A stretch of 64,000 bases of DNA from Gemmatimonadaceae bacterium (GTDB lineage: Bacteria > Gemmatimonadota > Gemmatimonadetes > Gemmatimonadales > Gemmatimonadaceae), in NCBI GenBank assembly GCA_016720905.1, contig JADKJT010000003.1:186001-250000 (forward strand), written 5' to 3'. Numbering within the stretch: position 1 is the stretch's first letter; every line of letters begins with the position of its first letter. This document shows positions 52,489 through 61,310 of the stretch, in pieces. A model generated the notes under the pieces. That model saw nothing but the letters and a program-made list of their open reading frames with translations. It made no database searches and had not been told where the DNA came from. Both the position numbers and the translations under genes were made by a program.

Positions 52489-52540
52489 AGTACCAAGTAC
52501 CAAGTACCAAGTACTGAGTACTCGGTACTGAGTACTGAGT
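52489..52540. repeat. GTAC heptamer array 3
   Basis: Seven perfect 7-bp units (AGTACCA x3, then AGTACTG, AGTACTC, GGTACTG, AGTACTG) plus a partial unit lie between pilT and pilC. Read on the other strand, the first units become GGTACTT, as in array 1, so this copy is mainly in the opposite orientation. Confidence 0.95.
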
Positions 52541-52566
52541 TTGCATTCATCCTTCAGGAGTCATCG

Positions 52567-53763
52567 ATGGCGACCTTTACCTATACCGCCCGCAATGGCA
52601 GCGGCGAGCTGAAAACGGCGACGATCGACGCGCCCAGTCGCGACGAGGCCGTTGCGCAGTTGCGGCGGCAGCGGCTGACCATCATCAAGGTCGACGAGTC
52701 CAAGTCGACGCCGAAGAAGAGTCTCGGGTCGATCAAGATGCGCGACATCGTGATCTTCACGCGACAGTTCTCGACGATGATCAACGCCGGCTTGCCGCTG
52801 GTGCAGGCGCTGGATATTCTCGCGCGGCAATCCGAGAACAAGGCGCTGCAGGCGGTGGTGCGTGAAGTGGTGTTTGACGTCGAATCGGGCAACACCGTGG
52901 CCGATGCCATGAAGAAGCATCCCAAGGCCTTCTCCGACCTGTACACCAACATGGTGGCGGCCGGTGAAGCGGGTGGTATTCTCGACACCATCCTGAATCG
53001 CCTGGCCATCTTCATGGAAAAGAACGACGCCCTCGTTCGCAAGGTGAAGGGCGCGATGATCTACCCCACGGTCATCATGTGCGTGGCCGCGTTGTGCGTG
53101 GTCATTCTGTTGTGGAAGGTCATCCCGGTGTTCGCCAGCATGTTCGGCAGCGTCGGCATGGAATTGCCCTTGCCTACCCGCGTCGTGATCGGGATGTCAG
53201 GGTTCCTCAACGCGTACTGGTGGGCATGCATCCTGGGTATCGCCGGTTTCGGATACTTCATCAAGCAGTACTACGCCACCAATAACGGGCAGTTGGTCAT
53301 CGACCGCTTCCTGTTGCACGTGCCGGTGCTGGGCGACGTGCTGCGCAAGTCGGCCGTGTCGCGCTTCACCCGCACGCTGGGCACGCTGATTTCGTCCGGC
53401 GTGAGCATTCTGGACGGCCTGGAAATCACGGCGCGCACGTCGGGCAACCGCGTGGTGCAGGATGCCATCATGGGCAGTCGCGCCAGCATCGCCGGCGGTG
53501 AAACCATTGCCGGTCCCTTGCAGAAATCGGCCGTGTTTCCGCCCATGGTCATCAGCATGATTGCCGTGGGTGAACAGACGGGTGGCCTGGACGAGATGCT
53601 CACCAAGATTGCCGACTTCTACGATGACGAAGTCGATGCGGCCGTGAGCGCGCTGCTGTCGCTGCTCGAACCCATCATGATCGTATTCCTTGGCGTGGTG
53701 GTGGGCGGCATGATCGTGGCGATGTACCTGCCGATCTTCGACATGGTGAATGCGGTGAAGTAG
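52567..53763 (+). CDS. pilC: Type IV pilus inner-membrane platform protein PilC (GspF family)
   Basis: 398 residues with two T2SSF domains, each a helical bundle followed by membrane helices. 'DIVIFTRQFSTMINAGLPLV' and 'AVSRFTRTLGTLISSGVSIL' are the paired domain starts. The helices are 'YPTVIMCVAALCVVILLWKV', one near 'WWACILGIAGFGYF' and the C-terminal 'EPIMIVFLGVVVGGMIVAMY'. It couples the PilB and PilT motors to the pilus base. ATG 52567 has an AGGAG site just upstream at 52556-52560. Confidence 0.95.
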   Translation: MATFTYTARNGSGELKTATIDAPSRDEAVAQLRRQRLTIIKVDESKSTPKKSLGSIKMRDIVIFTRQFSTMINAGLPLVQALDILARQSENKALQAVVREVVFDVESGNTVADAMKKHPKAFSDLYTNMVAAGEAGGILDTILNRLAIFMEKNDALVRKVKGAMIYPTVIMCVAALCVVILLWKVIPVFASMFGSVGMELPLPTRVVIGMSGFLNAYWWACILGIAGFGYFIKQYYATNNGQLVIDRFLLHVPVLGDVLRKSAVSRFTRTLGTLISSGVSILDGLEITARTSGNRVVQDAIMGSRASIAGGETIAGPLQKSAVFPPMVISMIAVGEQTGGLDEMLTKIADFYDDEVDAAVSALLSLLEPIMIVFLGVVVGGMIVAMYLPIFDMVNAVK

Positions 53764-53782
53764 GGAGGGCGGGGGAGTCGAG

Positions 53783-53818
53783 AACGGGCGGATCTCCCCA
53801 CGGAGGTCCGCCCGTTTT
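53783..53818 (+). terminator. Intrinsic terminator after pilC
   Basis: A 15-bp stem (AACGGGCGGATCTCC / GGAGGTCCGCCCGTT, one G-U pair) with loop CCAC is followed by TTTT. It closes the pil operon. Confidence 0.85.
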
Positions 53819-53965
53819 GCTCAGGAGACCCACGAGGCCTGTCGGCGAATACCCTACCAAGACATCCGGATACGCCGACTACCCGATTGACCGACCGCGG
53901 CATACTCTCTTTGTGGTGCCATCTGAGCCACTGGTGGTTCTGACACAACGCTGAACCGGTCCGAG

Positions 53966-54400
53966 ATGCGAAGATTTCGCCAAGCCATGGCCATGTTGTC
54001 CCTGTCCCTGCTGCTGCAGCCGTCGCTGCTGGCCAGCGGGATTGGCTGTGGGGCGACCCTGGTTGGCGAAGGTGATGCGTCGGATCGCGGCGCACCGCAC
54101 GTCATGGCATCCATGGCTGGCGATGAGACGATGCCGATGGATATGGCCGCATCGGCACCCACCGATCCGTCAGATGCTCCCGCCGAACGTTGCGACACCC
54201 CGGGCAGTGGGCGCTCGTGCGACGGGCCAAACATGCCCGACGGCTGCGCCGCCATGGGCTCGTGCGCGTCGCCGCCGCTGGTGACCGTCGCACTGGTTTC
54301 GGTGTCGGACGTTCACGTTGTGCGGGCGCGCATGCCCGAACCACTCGCGTTGCCGTCCGGCATCGACGCCTCGCCCGATTCTCTCCCTCCGCGAGCCTAG
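53966..54400 (+). CDS. Secreted Met/Cys-rich protein ahead of the Cus-type operon
   Basis: 144 residues. A basic, hydrophobic N-terminus ('MRRFRQAMAMLSLSLLLQ') is a clear signal peptide. The mature part is small and rich in Met, Cys and Asp ('HVMASMAGDETMPMDMAAS', 'CDGPNMPDGCAAMGSCAS'), with six cysteines, and resembles periplasmic metal-binding proteins. It is followed 91 nt later by the TolC-type gene of a copper/silver efflux system, so a role in metal binding or sensing is likely. I recognise no named family. Confidence 0.7.
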   Translation: MRRFRQAMAMLSLSLLLQPSLLASGIGCGATLVGEGDASDRGAPHVMASMAGDETMPMDMAASAPTDPSDAPAERCDTPGSGRSCDGPNMPDGCAAMGSCASPPLVTVALVSVSDVHVVRARMPEPLALPSGIDASPDSLPPRA

Positions 54401-54491
54401 ACTCGCGTGAAGCTCCTCACCGATCGGTGAGTCGAGCGTAGGCATCGCGTTCCGGCCGTGACCCGAACGCACCCCCAGAGGCATCCATATC

Positions 54492-55871
54492 ATGAACATG
54501 TTGAAGCTACGTGTCGCACGTTGCCGCCTTGGCACGTTCGCCCGCATCGCTTGTCGGCCGTTGTCGACGGCCGGCCTGTTGCTGGCGGCGTCCACCGCGC
54601 CAGTCATCGCGCAGCGCCTCTCGACGGCTCCTTCGCCGTTGACCCTCGATGAGCTGTATGCCCAGGTCGCGCGGAACAACCCGCGGGCATCGGCGGCACG
54701 GGCATTGGCCCAGGCCGCACAGGCGCGCATACCCGGTGCGTCCAGACCTCCCGATCCGCAACTGCAGCTGGGATTCATGAACCGCACGCTGCCAAACCTG
54801 GCGCCGATGCCCGTGTTGGGCATGACGCAGGTGCAAGTCATGCAGATGATCCCGCTGTCGGGAAAACTCGGCTGGTCCGGACGCGTGGCCCGCGTGCAGG
54901 CGTCGGCCGCCAATGCGCGCTCCGACGATGCGGGGTGGGACGCGCGCACGCGTGCGGCGATGATGTTCTACGATCTGCACGTCACCGATCGCGGTCTCGA
55001 CGTGGCGCGTGAGACTCTTCGTTTGCTTGCGGACATTGCCCGCACCGCGGAATCGATGTATCGCGTGGGCGATGGTCGGCAGGCCGATGTGCTGCGCGCG
55101 CAGGTGGCGCTGGCCAGAATGGAGGAGGACACCCTGCGCATGCAGGCGATGCGAGAGGTTGCCGAGGCCGCGATCAACGCCTTGAACGACCACGACGCGG
55201 ACGCGACGGTCGGCACACCGGTGCTGCCCGAGTTTCCGGACAGTGTGCCGACGCGCCGCTGGCTCGACTCCGTCGCTGTGGGCAACCGCCCGATGATCAG
55301 GGCCGGTGTTGAGGACGTACGCGCTGCTGAAGCGACGGAGCGCCTCTCGCAGAAGGAGATCATCCCCGATCTCACGGTGGGGGTCCAATACGGACAGCAA
55401 GGTGGCGCCATGGGCGGCACGGAGCGCATGGGCAGCCTGATGCTTGGCGTGTCAGTCCCGGTGTTTGCGCGGTCGCGGCAACTCCGCATGCGCGACGAGA
55501 CCAGTGCAATGCGACAGATGGCGCAGGCCGAGCTGACGGCCATGCGCGCCGAGACGCGGGGCAAGATTGGTGAAGCCTATGCCGCGCTCACGCGCGCGCG
55601 CCGGCTGATGCAGTTGTATCGCACCACCGTGATCCCGCAGGCTGAAGCGGCGGCGGCGTCCGCGCTGTCGACGTATCGCGTGGGCGGCGTGGATTTCATG
55701 ACGGTCCTCGATGATCGCATGACGGTGAATCAGTACCGCCAGCAGCTGCACGCGCTTGAAGCGGAGCAGGGCAAGGCGTGGGCCGAACTCGAAATGTTGG
55801 TTGGACGCACCCTGATCACCCCCAACGGCGTCGCCAAAGACCGCGATGCGTCATCCGGAGACACGCCATGA
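54492..55871 (+). CDS. TolC-family outer-membrane channel (CusC-like)
   Basis: 459 residues. The signal region ends near 'STAPVIAQ', followed by 'PLTLDELYAQVARNNPRASA' and two repeats of the outer-membrane efflux fold with long helices ('VADVLRAQVALARMEEDTLR'-type segments, 'KIGEAYAALTRARRLMQLYR'). 'RVGGVDFMTVLDDRMTVNQY' is typical of heavy-metal channel members. The mature N-terminal region carries many Met residues ('LAPMPVLGMTQVQVMQMIP'). The TGA overlaps the adaptor ATG, so the channel and adaptor are co-translated. Confidence 0.9.
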   Translation: MNMLKLRVARCRLGTFARIACRPLSTAGLLLAASTAPVIAQRLSTAPSPLTLDELYAQVARNNPRASAARALAQAAQARIPGASRPPDPQLQLGFMNRTLPNLAPMPVLGMTQVQVMQMIPLSGKLGWSGRVARVQASAANARSDDAGWDARTRAAMMFYDLHVTDRGLDVARETLRLLADIARTAESMYRVGDGRQADVLRAQVALARMEEDTLRMQAMREVAEAAINALNDHDADATVGTPVLPEFPDSVPTRRWLDSVAVGNRPMIRAGVEDVRAAEATERLSQKEIIPDLTVGVQYGQQGGAMGGTERMGSLMLGVSVPVFARSRQLRMRDETSAMRQMAQAELTAMRAETRGKIGEAYAALTRARRLMQLYRTTVIPQAEAAAASALSTYRVGGVDFMTVLDDRMTVNQYRQQLHALEAEQGKAWAELEMLVGRTLITPNGVAKDRDASSGDTP

Positions 55872-57118
55872 ACGCCTCACGACTGGTTCGTCTGGCCGCA
55901 TATACTGCTGTGCTGGCGGTGACCGTTGCTGGCGTGTACGTCGTCAGACGGCCTGACGCAGCACCCACGGCGACATCCACGGCGACGTCCAAGGCGACGC
56001 CGGCCGCATCGGGGCACGATCACGCGGCCATGGCGGGCGCAAGCGGCGCCGGCGCCGCCCAGCCCGTGATGCTCACCGCCAGTGAGGCGCAGCGCATTGG
56101 GGTGACGTATGCCGTGGCAACGGTCGGCCCGCTGGGTCGCGACGTGCGCACGGTCGGGCAGGTGACCTTCGACGAAACGCGCATTCATACCATCGCGCCG
56201 AAGATTGACGGCTGGGTGGAGCAGTTGATTGTCAACGCCACCGGGCAGTTGGTGGTGGCGGGGCAGCCACTGCTGACGCTCTACGCGCCAATGCTGGTGT
56301 CGGCGCAGGAAGAACTGCTGCTGGCCAAACGACTGGAGCACGACGTGGCCGGCGCCACCGGTGACACCCGTCAACGCACCAGCGACTTGTTGGTGTCGGC
56401 GCGCCGCCGCCTGGCGTACTGGGACATCCCCGACAGCGTGATTGCCGACATCGAACGACTGGGCGTTGTGCGCAAGACGATGACGATTCGCGCGTCGTCG
56501 GGCGGGTATGTCCTGGAAAAGAACGTCCTCGCCGGCCAGAAGATCATGAGCGGCGACGCGCTGTTCAAGCTGGCGGATCTGAGCACGGTGTGGATTGAAG
56601 GCGAAGTGTTCGAACAGGATCTCGCGTCGGTGCGCGTTGGCGCCGAGGTGCGTTCCGAGTTTCAGGCGCTCCCGGGCGATACGCGCACGGGCCGTATCTC
56701 GTATGTGTATCCCACACTCAACCCCACCACCCGAACTGTGCGCGTGCGAGTGGTGCTGCCCAACCCGGGTATCCAACTCAAGCCGGGGATGTACGCCACG
56801 TTGCTGATTACCGGGACGCAGCGCCGCGCCGTGCTCACGGTGCCCCGTTCGGCCGTGCTGTCCACTGGGGAACGCAGCATGGTGTTCGTGCGCGATGCGA
56901 GCGGCATGCTGACTCCGCGCGAAGTGGCCCTGGGCGTGTCCACCGACGAGCGCATCGAGATTCTGCGCGGACTCACGGCCGGTGAGACCGTGGTGGCATC
57001 GGCCACGTTCCTGGTGGACGCCGAATCCAATCTGGGCAAGGCGTTGGGTGGCATGGGCAACATGCCGGGCATGGACATGACCACGGCCCCGAAACCGTTG
57101 CCCAAAGGGAAGGAGTAG
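55868..57118 (+). CDS. cusB: Periplasmic adaptor of Cu/Ag efflux (CusB-like)
   Basis: 416 residues from the ATG that overlaps the channel stop. After one membrane anchor comes a His/Met linker ('GHDHAAMAGASG') and the CusB core: 'GWVEQLIVNATGQLVVAGQP', 'PMLVSAQEELLLAKRLE', and 'ADLSTVWIEGEVFEQDLA'. The C-terminus is Met-rich ('GGMGNMPGMDMTT'). CusB passes Cu(I)/Ag(I) to the pump and opens the channel. Placement between channel and pump confirms the role. Confidence 0.92.
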   Translation: MNASRLVRLAAYTAVLAVTVAGVYVVRRPDAAPTATSTATSKATPAASGHDHAAMAGASGAGAAQPVMLTASEAQRIGVTYAVATVGPLGRDVRTVGQVTFDETRIHTIAPKIDGWVEQLIVNATGQLVVAGQPLLTLYAPMLVSAQEELLLAKRLEHDVAGATGDTRQRTSDLLVSARRRLAYWDIPDSVIADIERLGVVRKTMTIRASSGGYVLEKNVLAGQKIMSGDALFKLADLSTVWIEGEVFEQDLASVRVGAEVRSEFQALPGDTRTGRISYVYPTLNPTTRTVRVRVVLPNPGIQLKPGMYATLLITGTQRRAVLTVPRSAVLSTGERSMVFVRDASGMLTPREVALGVSTDERIEILRGLTAGETVVASATFLVDAESNLGKALGGMGNMPGMDMTTAPKPLPKGKE

Positions 57119-57123
57119 TCATC

Positions 57124-60100
57124 ATGCCCAGACGAATCATCGCATGGGCCGTGGCGAACCGACTGCTGGTGCTGCTGTTCACGGCAGCCGCTGCTGTTGG
57201 CGGTGTGTATGCCGTGCAGCGCACACCACTGGAAGCCCTGCCGGATCTGTCCGATGTCCAGGTGATAGTGCAGGCGAATTACAACGAGCAGGCGCCGCGC
57301 ATTGTCGAGGATCAGGTCACGTATCCCATTGCCGCCGAGATGCTCAAGGTGCCCGGCGCGCGCGTGGTGCGCGGCTATTCGTTCTTTGGTGTGTCATTCG
57401 TGTACGTCATCTTTGCCGACGGCACCGATTTGTATTGGGCGCGCTCGCGGGTGCTGGAATACCTGAATGGCGTGCAAGGCAAATTGCCCTCCACCGTGAA
57501 GCCCACCCTGGGTCCCGATGCCACCGGGCTCGGCTGGGTGTATCAGTACGCGCTGGAAGACACCAGCGGCCGACTCGATCTGGCGCAACTGCGCGGTCTG
57601 CAGGACTGGTATCTGCGGTACGCGCTCACGGCCGTGCCCGGCGTGTCGGAAGTGGCGTCGGTGGGTGGATTTGAAAAACAGTATCAGGTGGACATCGACC
57701 CGGCGCGTCTGCTGGCCTACGGCATTCCGGTCACGCGCGTGATGAGCGCCATTCAGTCCGCCAACAACGATGTGGGCGCCATGACCATGGAGTTGTCCGA
57801 GCGCGAGTACATGGTGCGCGGACTTGGCTATCTCAAATCCATCGCTGACATCGAGAGCATCGTGGTGGGCGCCACGGCGCAGGGGACACCGATCCGCGTG
57901 GCGGAGTTGGGGCGCGTGTCAGTGGGACCGGCCATTCGACGCGGTGTGACTGACCTGGACGGACGCGGCGACGCGGTGGGCGGCATTGTGGTCATGCGTT
58001 TCGGCCAGAATGCCTTGACCACCATCAACCGCATCAAGGTGGCGCTGGCGGCAGCCGCCAAGGGACTGCCACCCGGTGTGGTGGTGCGCCCGGTGTACGA
58101 CCGCAGCGATCTCATTGAACGCGCCATCGACAATCTGCGGGGCAAGCTGCTGGAGGAATCGATCATTGTCGCGGTGGTGTGCATCGTGTTTCTGCTGCAT
58201 GCCAGTTCGGCGTTGGTGGCCATTCTCACGCTGCCCATTGGCATCCTGATGGCGTTCATCGCCATGCGCACCATTGGGGTGGGCGCGGACATCATGTCGT
58301 TGGGGGGCATCGCCATTGCCATTGGCGCCATGATTGACGCGGCCATTGTGATGATCGAAAACATGCACAAGCATCTGGAGCGCGCCGTTGATGCCAAGCA
58401 GGGCGCTGAAGCGCGCGCAGGGAAGTCCTTCAACGCCTCAGTGCTGACGCCGGGCGAACGCTGGCGCGTGGTCGTCGAGTCGTCCATGGAGGTTGGGCCG
58501 GCACTGTTCTTCTCGCTGCTCATCATCACCGTGTCGTTCCTTCCCGTGTTCGCGCTGGAAGGGCAGGAGGGCCGTTTGTTCAAGCCGCTGGCCTTCACGA
58601 AAACGTTTTCCATGGCGGCGGCCAGCCTGCTGTCTCTCACACTGGTGCCGGTAACGATGGGGCTGTTCATTCGCGGCACGATATACCGCGAACGCAGCAA
58701 CCCGCTCAATCGCGCACTGGTTGCGCTCTATCGCCCGGTCATTCACTTCGTACTGGCGCACCGTGGCCCGGTGATCATGGCGGCCGTGGTCACGCTGGTG
58801 CTGTCGTGGATTCCCTGGACGCGCCTTGGCAGCGAGTTCATGCCGCCCATGGAAGAGGGCACGATCCTGTTCATGCCCACCACGCTCCCCGGCATTCCCG
58901 TGGCGCGGGCGCGCGAAGTGCTGCGCCAACAGGATGCAATCCTCAAGACGTTTCCCGAAGTGGAGCACGTGTGGGGCAAGGCTGGACGCGCCGAGACGGC
59001 CACCGATCCCGCCGGTCTCGACATGTTCGAGACCACGATCACGCTCAAGCCGAAAGCGCAGTGGCGCGACGGCCTCACGTACGACGCGCTGGTGAATCAG
59101 ATGGACTCGGCGGTGCGCATGCCGGGTGTGACGAACGCCTGGACCATGCCCATCAAGGGGCGTATCGACATGCTGGCCACCGGCATTCGCACACCGGTAG
59201 GTATCAAGATTTTTGGTCCCGATCTGGCGGAATTGGAGCGCATCGGGAAGGCGGTGGAAAGTGCGGTGCAGATGATTCCCGGCACGCGGAGCGCCTTCGC
59301 GGAACGCGCCATGTCCGGCTACTACCTGGACATCGACATCGATCGCGCCGCCGCGGCGCGGCATGGCGTGAACGTGGCCGATGTGCAGATCGTGATTGCC
59401 ACGGCGATTGGCGGCATGACCATCACGCAAACGGTGGAAGGCCGTGAACGCTACGGCGTGCGGGTGCGCTATCCGCAGGAGTTGCGCGATACGCCCGAGC
59501 GCTTGGCTTCTGTGCTGGTGCCGATCAATCATGACGTGGGGACTGCAACGACCGGCGTCACCGCGGCGCCTTCGATGGGCGGCAGCGGCATGCCGGGTGG
59601 CAACGCGGCGTCTGGCGCGGCGCAGGTGCCGCTGGGTCAATTGGCCACTATCCGGCAGGTAGCCGGGCCTATGGTGGTGCGTACGGAAGGTGCCACACCA
59701 ACCGCGTGGGTATACGTGGACGTGGTGGGCCGCGACATTGGCAGCTATGTGCAAGAGGCGCAGAAGATGGTGGGCGACATGATCACGTTGCCGCCGGGCT
59801 ACACGATTGTGTGGAGCGGCCAGTACGAGTACATGCAGCGTGCCAAAGAAACGATGAAACTGGTAATTCCGGCCACGCTGGCCATCATCTTCCTGCTGCT
59901 CTACTTCAACTTCAAGAGTGTTGGGGAAACGCTCATCGTGATGCTGTCGCTGCCCTTCGCTCTTGTGGGCGGCGTATGGTTTGTGTGGGCGCTGGACTTC
60001 AACTGGTCGGTGGCGGTGGCGATTGGATTCATTGCGCTGGCGGGTGTGGCCGCCGAAACCGGCGTGGTGATGCTGATCTACCTCGATCAGGCCTGGCAGG

Positions 60101-60432
60101 CGCGCGTGGCGCGCGGCGTGACGCCATCTGTTCACGACCTGTACGAAGCCGTCGTGGAGGGCGCCGTGGACCGGGTGCGTCCCAAGCTGATGACGGTGAC
60201 GGCCATCATGGCGGGACTGCTGCCAATTCTCTGGGGGAACGGCACCGGCGCCAGCGTGATGAAGCGCATCGCGGCGCCCATGGTGGGCGGGATGATTTCC
60301 AGCACCGTGCTGACGTTGATCGTGATTCCGGCGGTGTATTCGCTGTGGAAGGCGCGAGGTGCGCTTGCTGTGACGGGCAACGCACGGTATCCCCAGGGGG
60401 GGCGGAGACAGCGGTTTGCGATGCAGTCCTGA
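57124..60432 (+). CDS. cusA: Cu(I)/Ag(I) efflux RND pump (CusA/SilA-like)
   Basis: 1102 residues. The fourth helix reads 'GGIAIAIGAMIDAAIVMIEN', the form found in CusA and SilA pumps, unlike the 'DFGLIVD' of the pump at 836-3955. The metal-binding region has 'GRIDMLATGIRTPVGIKIFG' with the Met that lines the CusA metal path. N-terminal 'LEALPDLSDVQVIVQANYNE' and the proton-relay helices are normal. An insertion rich in Gly, Met and Ala ('APSMGGSGMPGGNAASG') sits near residue 820. It follows cusB by 5 nt. Confidence 0.95.
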   Translation: MPRRIIAWAVANRLLVLLFTAAAAVGGVYAVQRTPLEALPDLSDVQVIVQANYNEQAPRIVEDQVTYPIAAEMLKVPGARVVRGYSFFGVSFVYVIFADGTDLYWARSRVLEYLNGVQGKLPSTVKPTLGPDATGLGWVYQYALEDTSGRLDLAQLRGLQDWYLRYALTAVPGVSEVASVGGFEKQYQVDIDPARLLAYGIPVTRVMSAIQSANNDVGAMTMELSEREYMVRGLGYLKSIADIESIVVGATAQGTPIRVAELGRVSVGPAIRRGVTDLDGRGDAVGGIVVMRFGQNALTTINRIKVALAAAAKGLPPGVVVRPVYDRSDLIERAIDNLRGKLLEESIIVAVVCIVFLLHASSALVAILTLPIGILMAFIAMRTIGVGADIMSLGGIAIAIGAMIDAAIVMIENMHKHLERAVDAKQGAEARAGKSFNASVLTPGERWRVVVESSMEVGPALFFSLLIITVSFLPVFALEGQEGRLFKPLAFTKTFSMAAASLLSLTLVPVTMGLFIRGTIYRERSNPLNRALVALYRPVIHFVLAHRGPVIMAAVVTLVLSWIPWTRLGSEFMPPMEEGTILFMPTTLPGIPVARAREVLRQQDAILKTFPEVEHVWGKAGRAETATDPAGLDMFETTITLKPKAQWRDGLTYDALVNQMDSAVRMPGVTNAWTMPIKGRIDMLATGIRTPVGIKIFGPDLAELERIGKAVESAVQMIPGTRSAFAERAMSGYYLDIDIDRAAAARHGVNVADVQIVIATAIGGMTITQTVEGRERYGVRVRYPQELRDTPERLASVLVPINHDVGTATTGVTAAPSMGGSGMPGGNAASGAAQVPLGQLATIRQVAGPMVVRTEGATPTAWVYVDVVGRDIGSYVQEAQKMVGDMITLPPGYTIVWSGQYEYMQRAKETMKLVIPATLAIIFLLLYFNFKSVGETLIVMLSLPFALVGGVWFVWALDFNWSVAVAIGFIALAGVAAETGVVMLIYLDQAWQARVARGVTPSVHDLYEAVVEGAVDRVRPKLMTVTAIMAGLLPILWGNGTGASVMKRIAAPMVGGMISSTVLTLIVIPAVYSLWKARGALAVTGNARYPQGGRRQRFAMQS

Positions 60433-60462
60433 GCAACACCGACGCAGAGACGGGCAGGCGGG

Positions 60463-60603
60463 GCGGCCGATTCCGTACGCGCGGTGTCGATGCTCGCGGA
60501 CGACGTCATGATCCTGGAGAGTGGCGCCATTCAGACGCGCACCGACTATCTGGGCCATCATCTGGGGGCCGACATGAAAGCCAGCGCTGGGTCGAAAGCC
60601 GCG
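60463..60603 (+). pseudogene. Fragment of a DUF4440/SnoaL-like (NTF2-fold) gene
   Basis: In the frame around 60484 the sequence encodes 'ADSVRAVSMLADDVMILESG' then 'AIQTRTDYLGHHLGADMKAS', the central block of small periplasmic NTF2-like proteins often found beside copper efflux genes. The homologous start is missing (31 nt from the cusA stop), and after 'AGSKA' the match ends. I read it as the remnant of a deleted gene. Confidence 0.55.
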
Positions 60604-60627
60604 CAGGTGCCGGGGGACGGCGGCGCC

Positions 60628-61167
60628 TTACCCGTACGAAGCCACAGTTGGCACGGGCGAGCGAACCAACCCGGCCGCACCGACACGTTCGAAGGCGACG
60701 GTGATGTGGCGTTCACGGCGGACTTCCAACTCGCCGAGATGATCCTTGAGCGCGGTGAGTTGCACCTCGGTCTGCTGCATCATCGTCACTGCGGGCTTCA
60801 TGGGCTTTGTCGCTGCCGATTTCGGTTGCGTCATGTCATCGCCCATCATGGACTTCATGTCTTCTCCCAGCAGGGCCACCTGCGCCTGATGGTGTTGCTG
60901 CATGAGTGCGAAGAGGCGGCGCATTTCGGCCACTGTCGAGCGCGCCTGTCCCAGGTTGGCGAACTTCGACCCACTGGCTTGTTGCTGGAGCGCCCGCGCG
61001 GCCGCCGCGAGACTGTCCGCACTGGCCAGGACCACTGCCTGATGCTGACCGATGCTGACGGTCGATGCCGCGGACGGCTGCGCCAGTCCCGGGGTGGCCG
61101 CCGCACTCAGCAGCAGCACGCACACCGTGGCCGCTGCGGGAATCATGAATTGCGTCCGGATTGTCAT
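60628..61167 (-). CDS. Secreted helical protein, Met-rich, function unknown
   Basis: 179 residues from ATG 61167. A signal peptide ('AAATVCVLLLSAAATPGLAQ') leads to a helical mature part with 'SLAAAARALQQQASGSKFAN' and a Met/Asp-rich stretch ('EDMKSMMGDDMTQPKSAATK', 'MKPAVTMMQQTEVQLTALKD'). It lies opposite the Cus operon and could bind copper or act as a small chaperone, but no family is recognised. The last ~25 residues run toward the gene fragment at 60463 and may be a rearranged end. Confidence 0.6.
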   Translation of the reverse strand: MTIRTQFMIPAAATVCVLLLSAAATPGLAQPSAASTVSIGQHQAVVLASADSLAAAARALQQQASGSKFANLGQARSTVAEMRRLFALMQQHHQAQVALLGEDMKSMMGDDMTQPKSAATKPMKPAVTMMQQTEVQLTALKDHLGELEVRRERHITVAFERVGAAGLVRSPVPTVASYG

Positions 61168-61310
61168 GTGAGTCGCCCGATCAATGGAAGTCCGACGCGC
61201 CCGCAACGGGGCGACGCGGGGACTGAGGAGCCTGTGTCTCCATTGAATACGCGGGAACGCCACGCCCCGCGCAATCGCCCATACGAGTGATTCACCGGCG
61301 ATGGCCCGGA

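Noticed and set aside
49397..53763. Type II secretion system instead of type IV pilus
   Set aside because: A PilT retraction motor with its C-terminal motif and no GspC/D/G-K genes favour a pilus.
60484..61290. Plus-strand open frame of 268 codons after cusA
   Set aside because: Only the first ~40 codons look like protein (the NTF2-like fragment); the rest is antisense to the secreted protein gene with a proper signal peptide.
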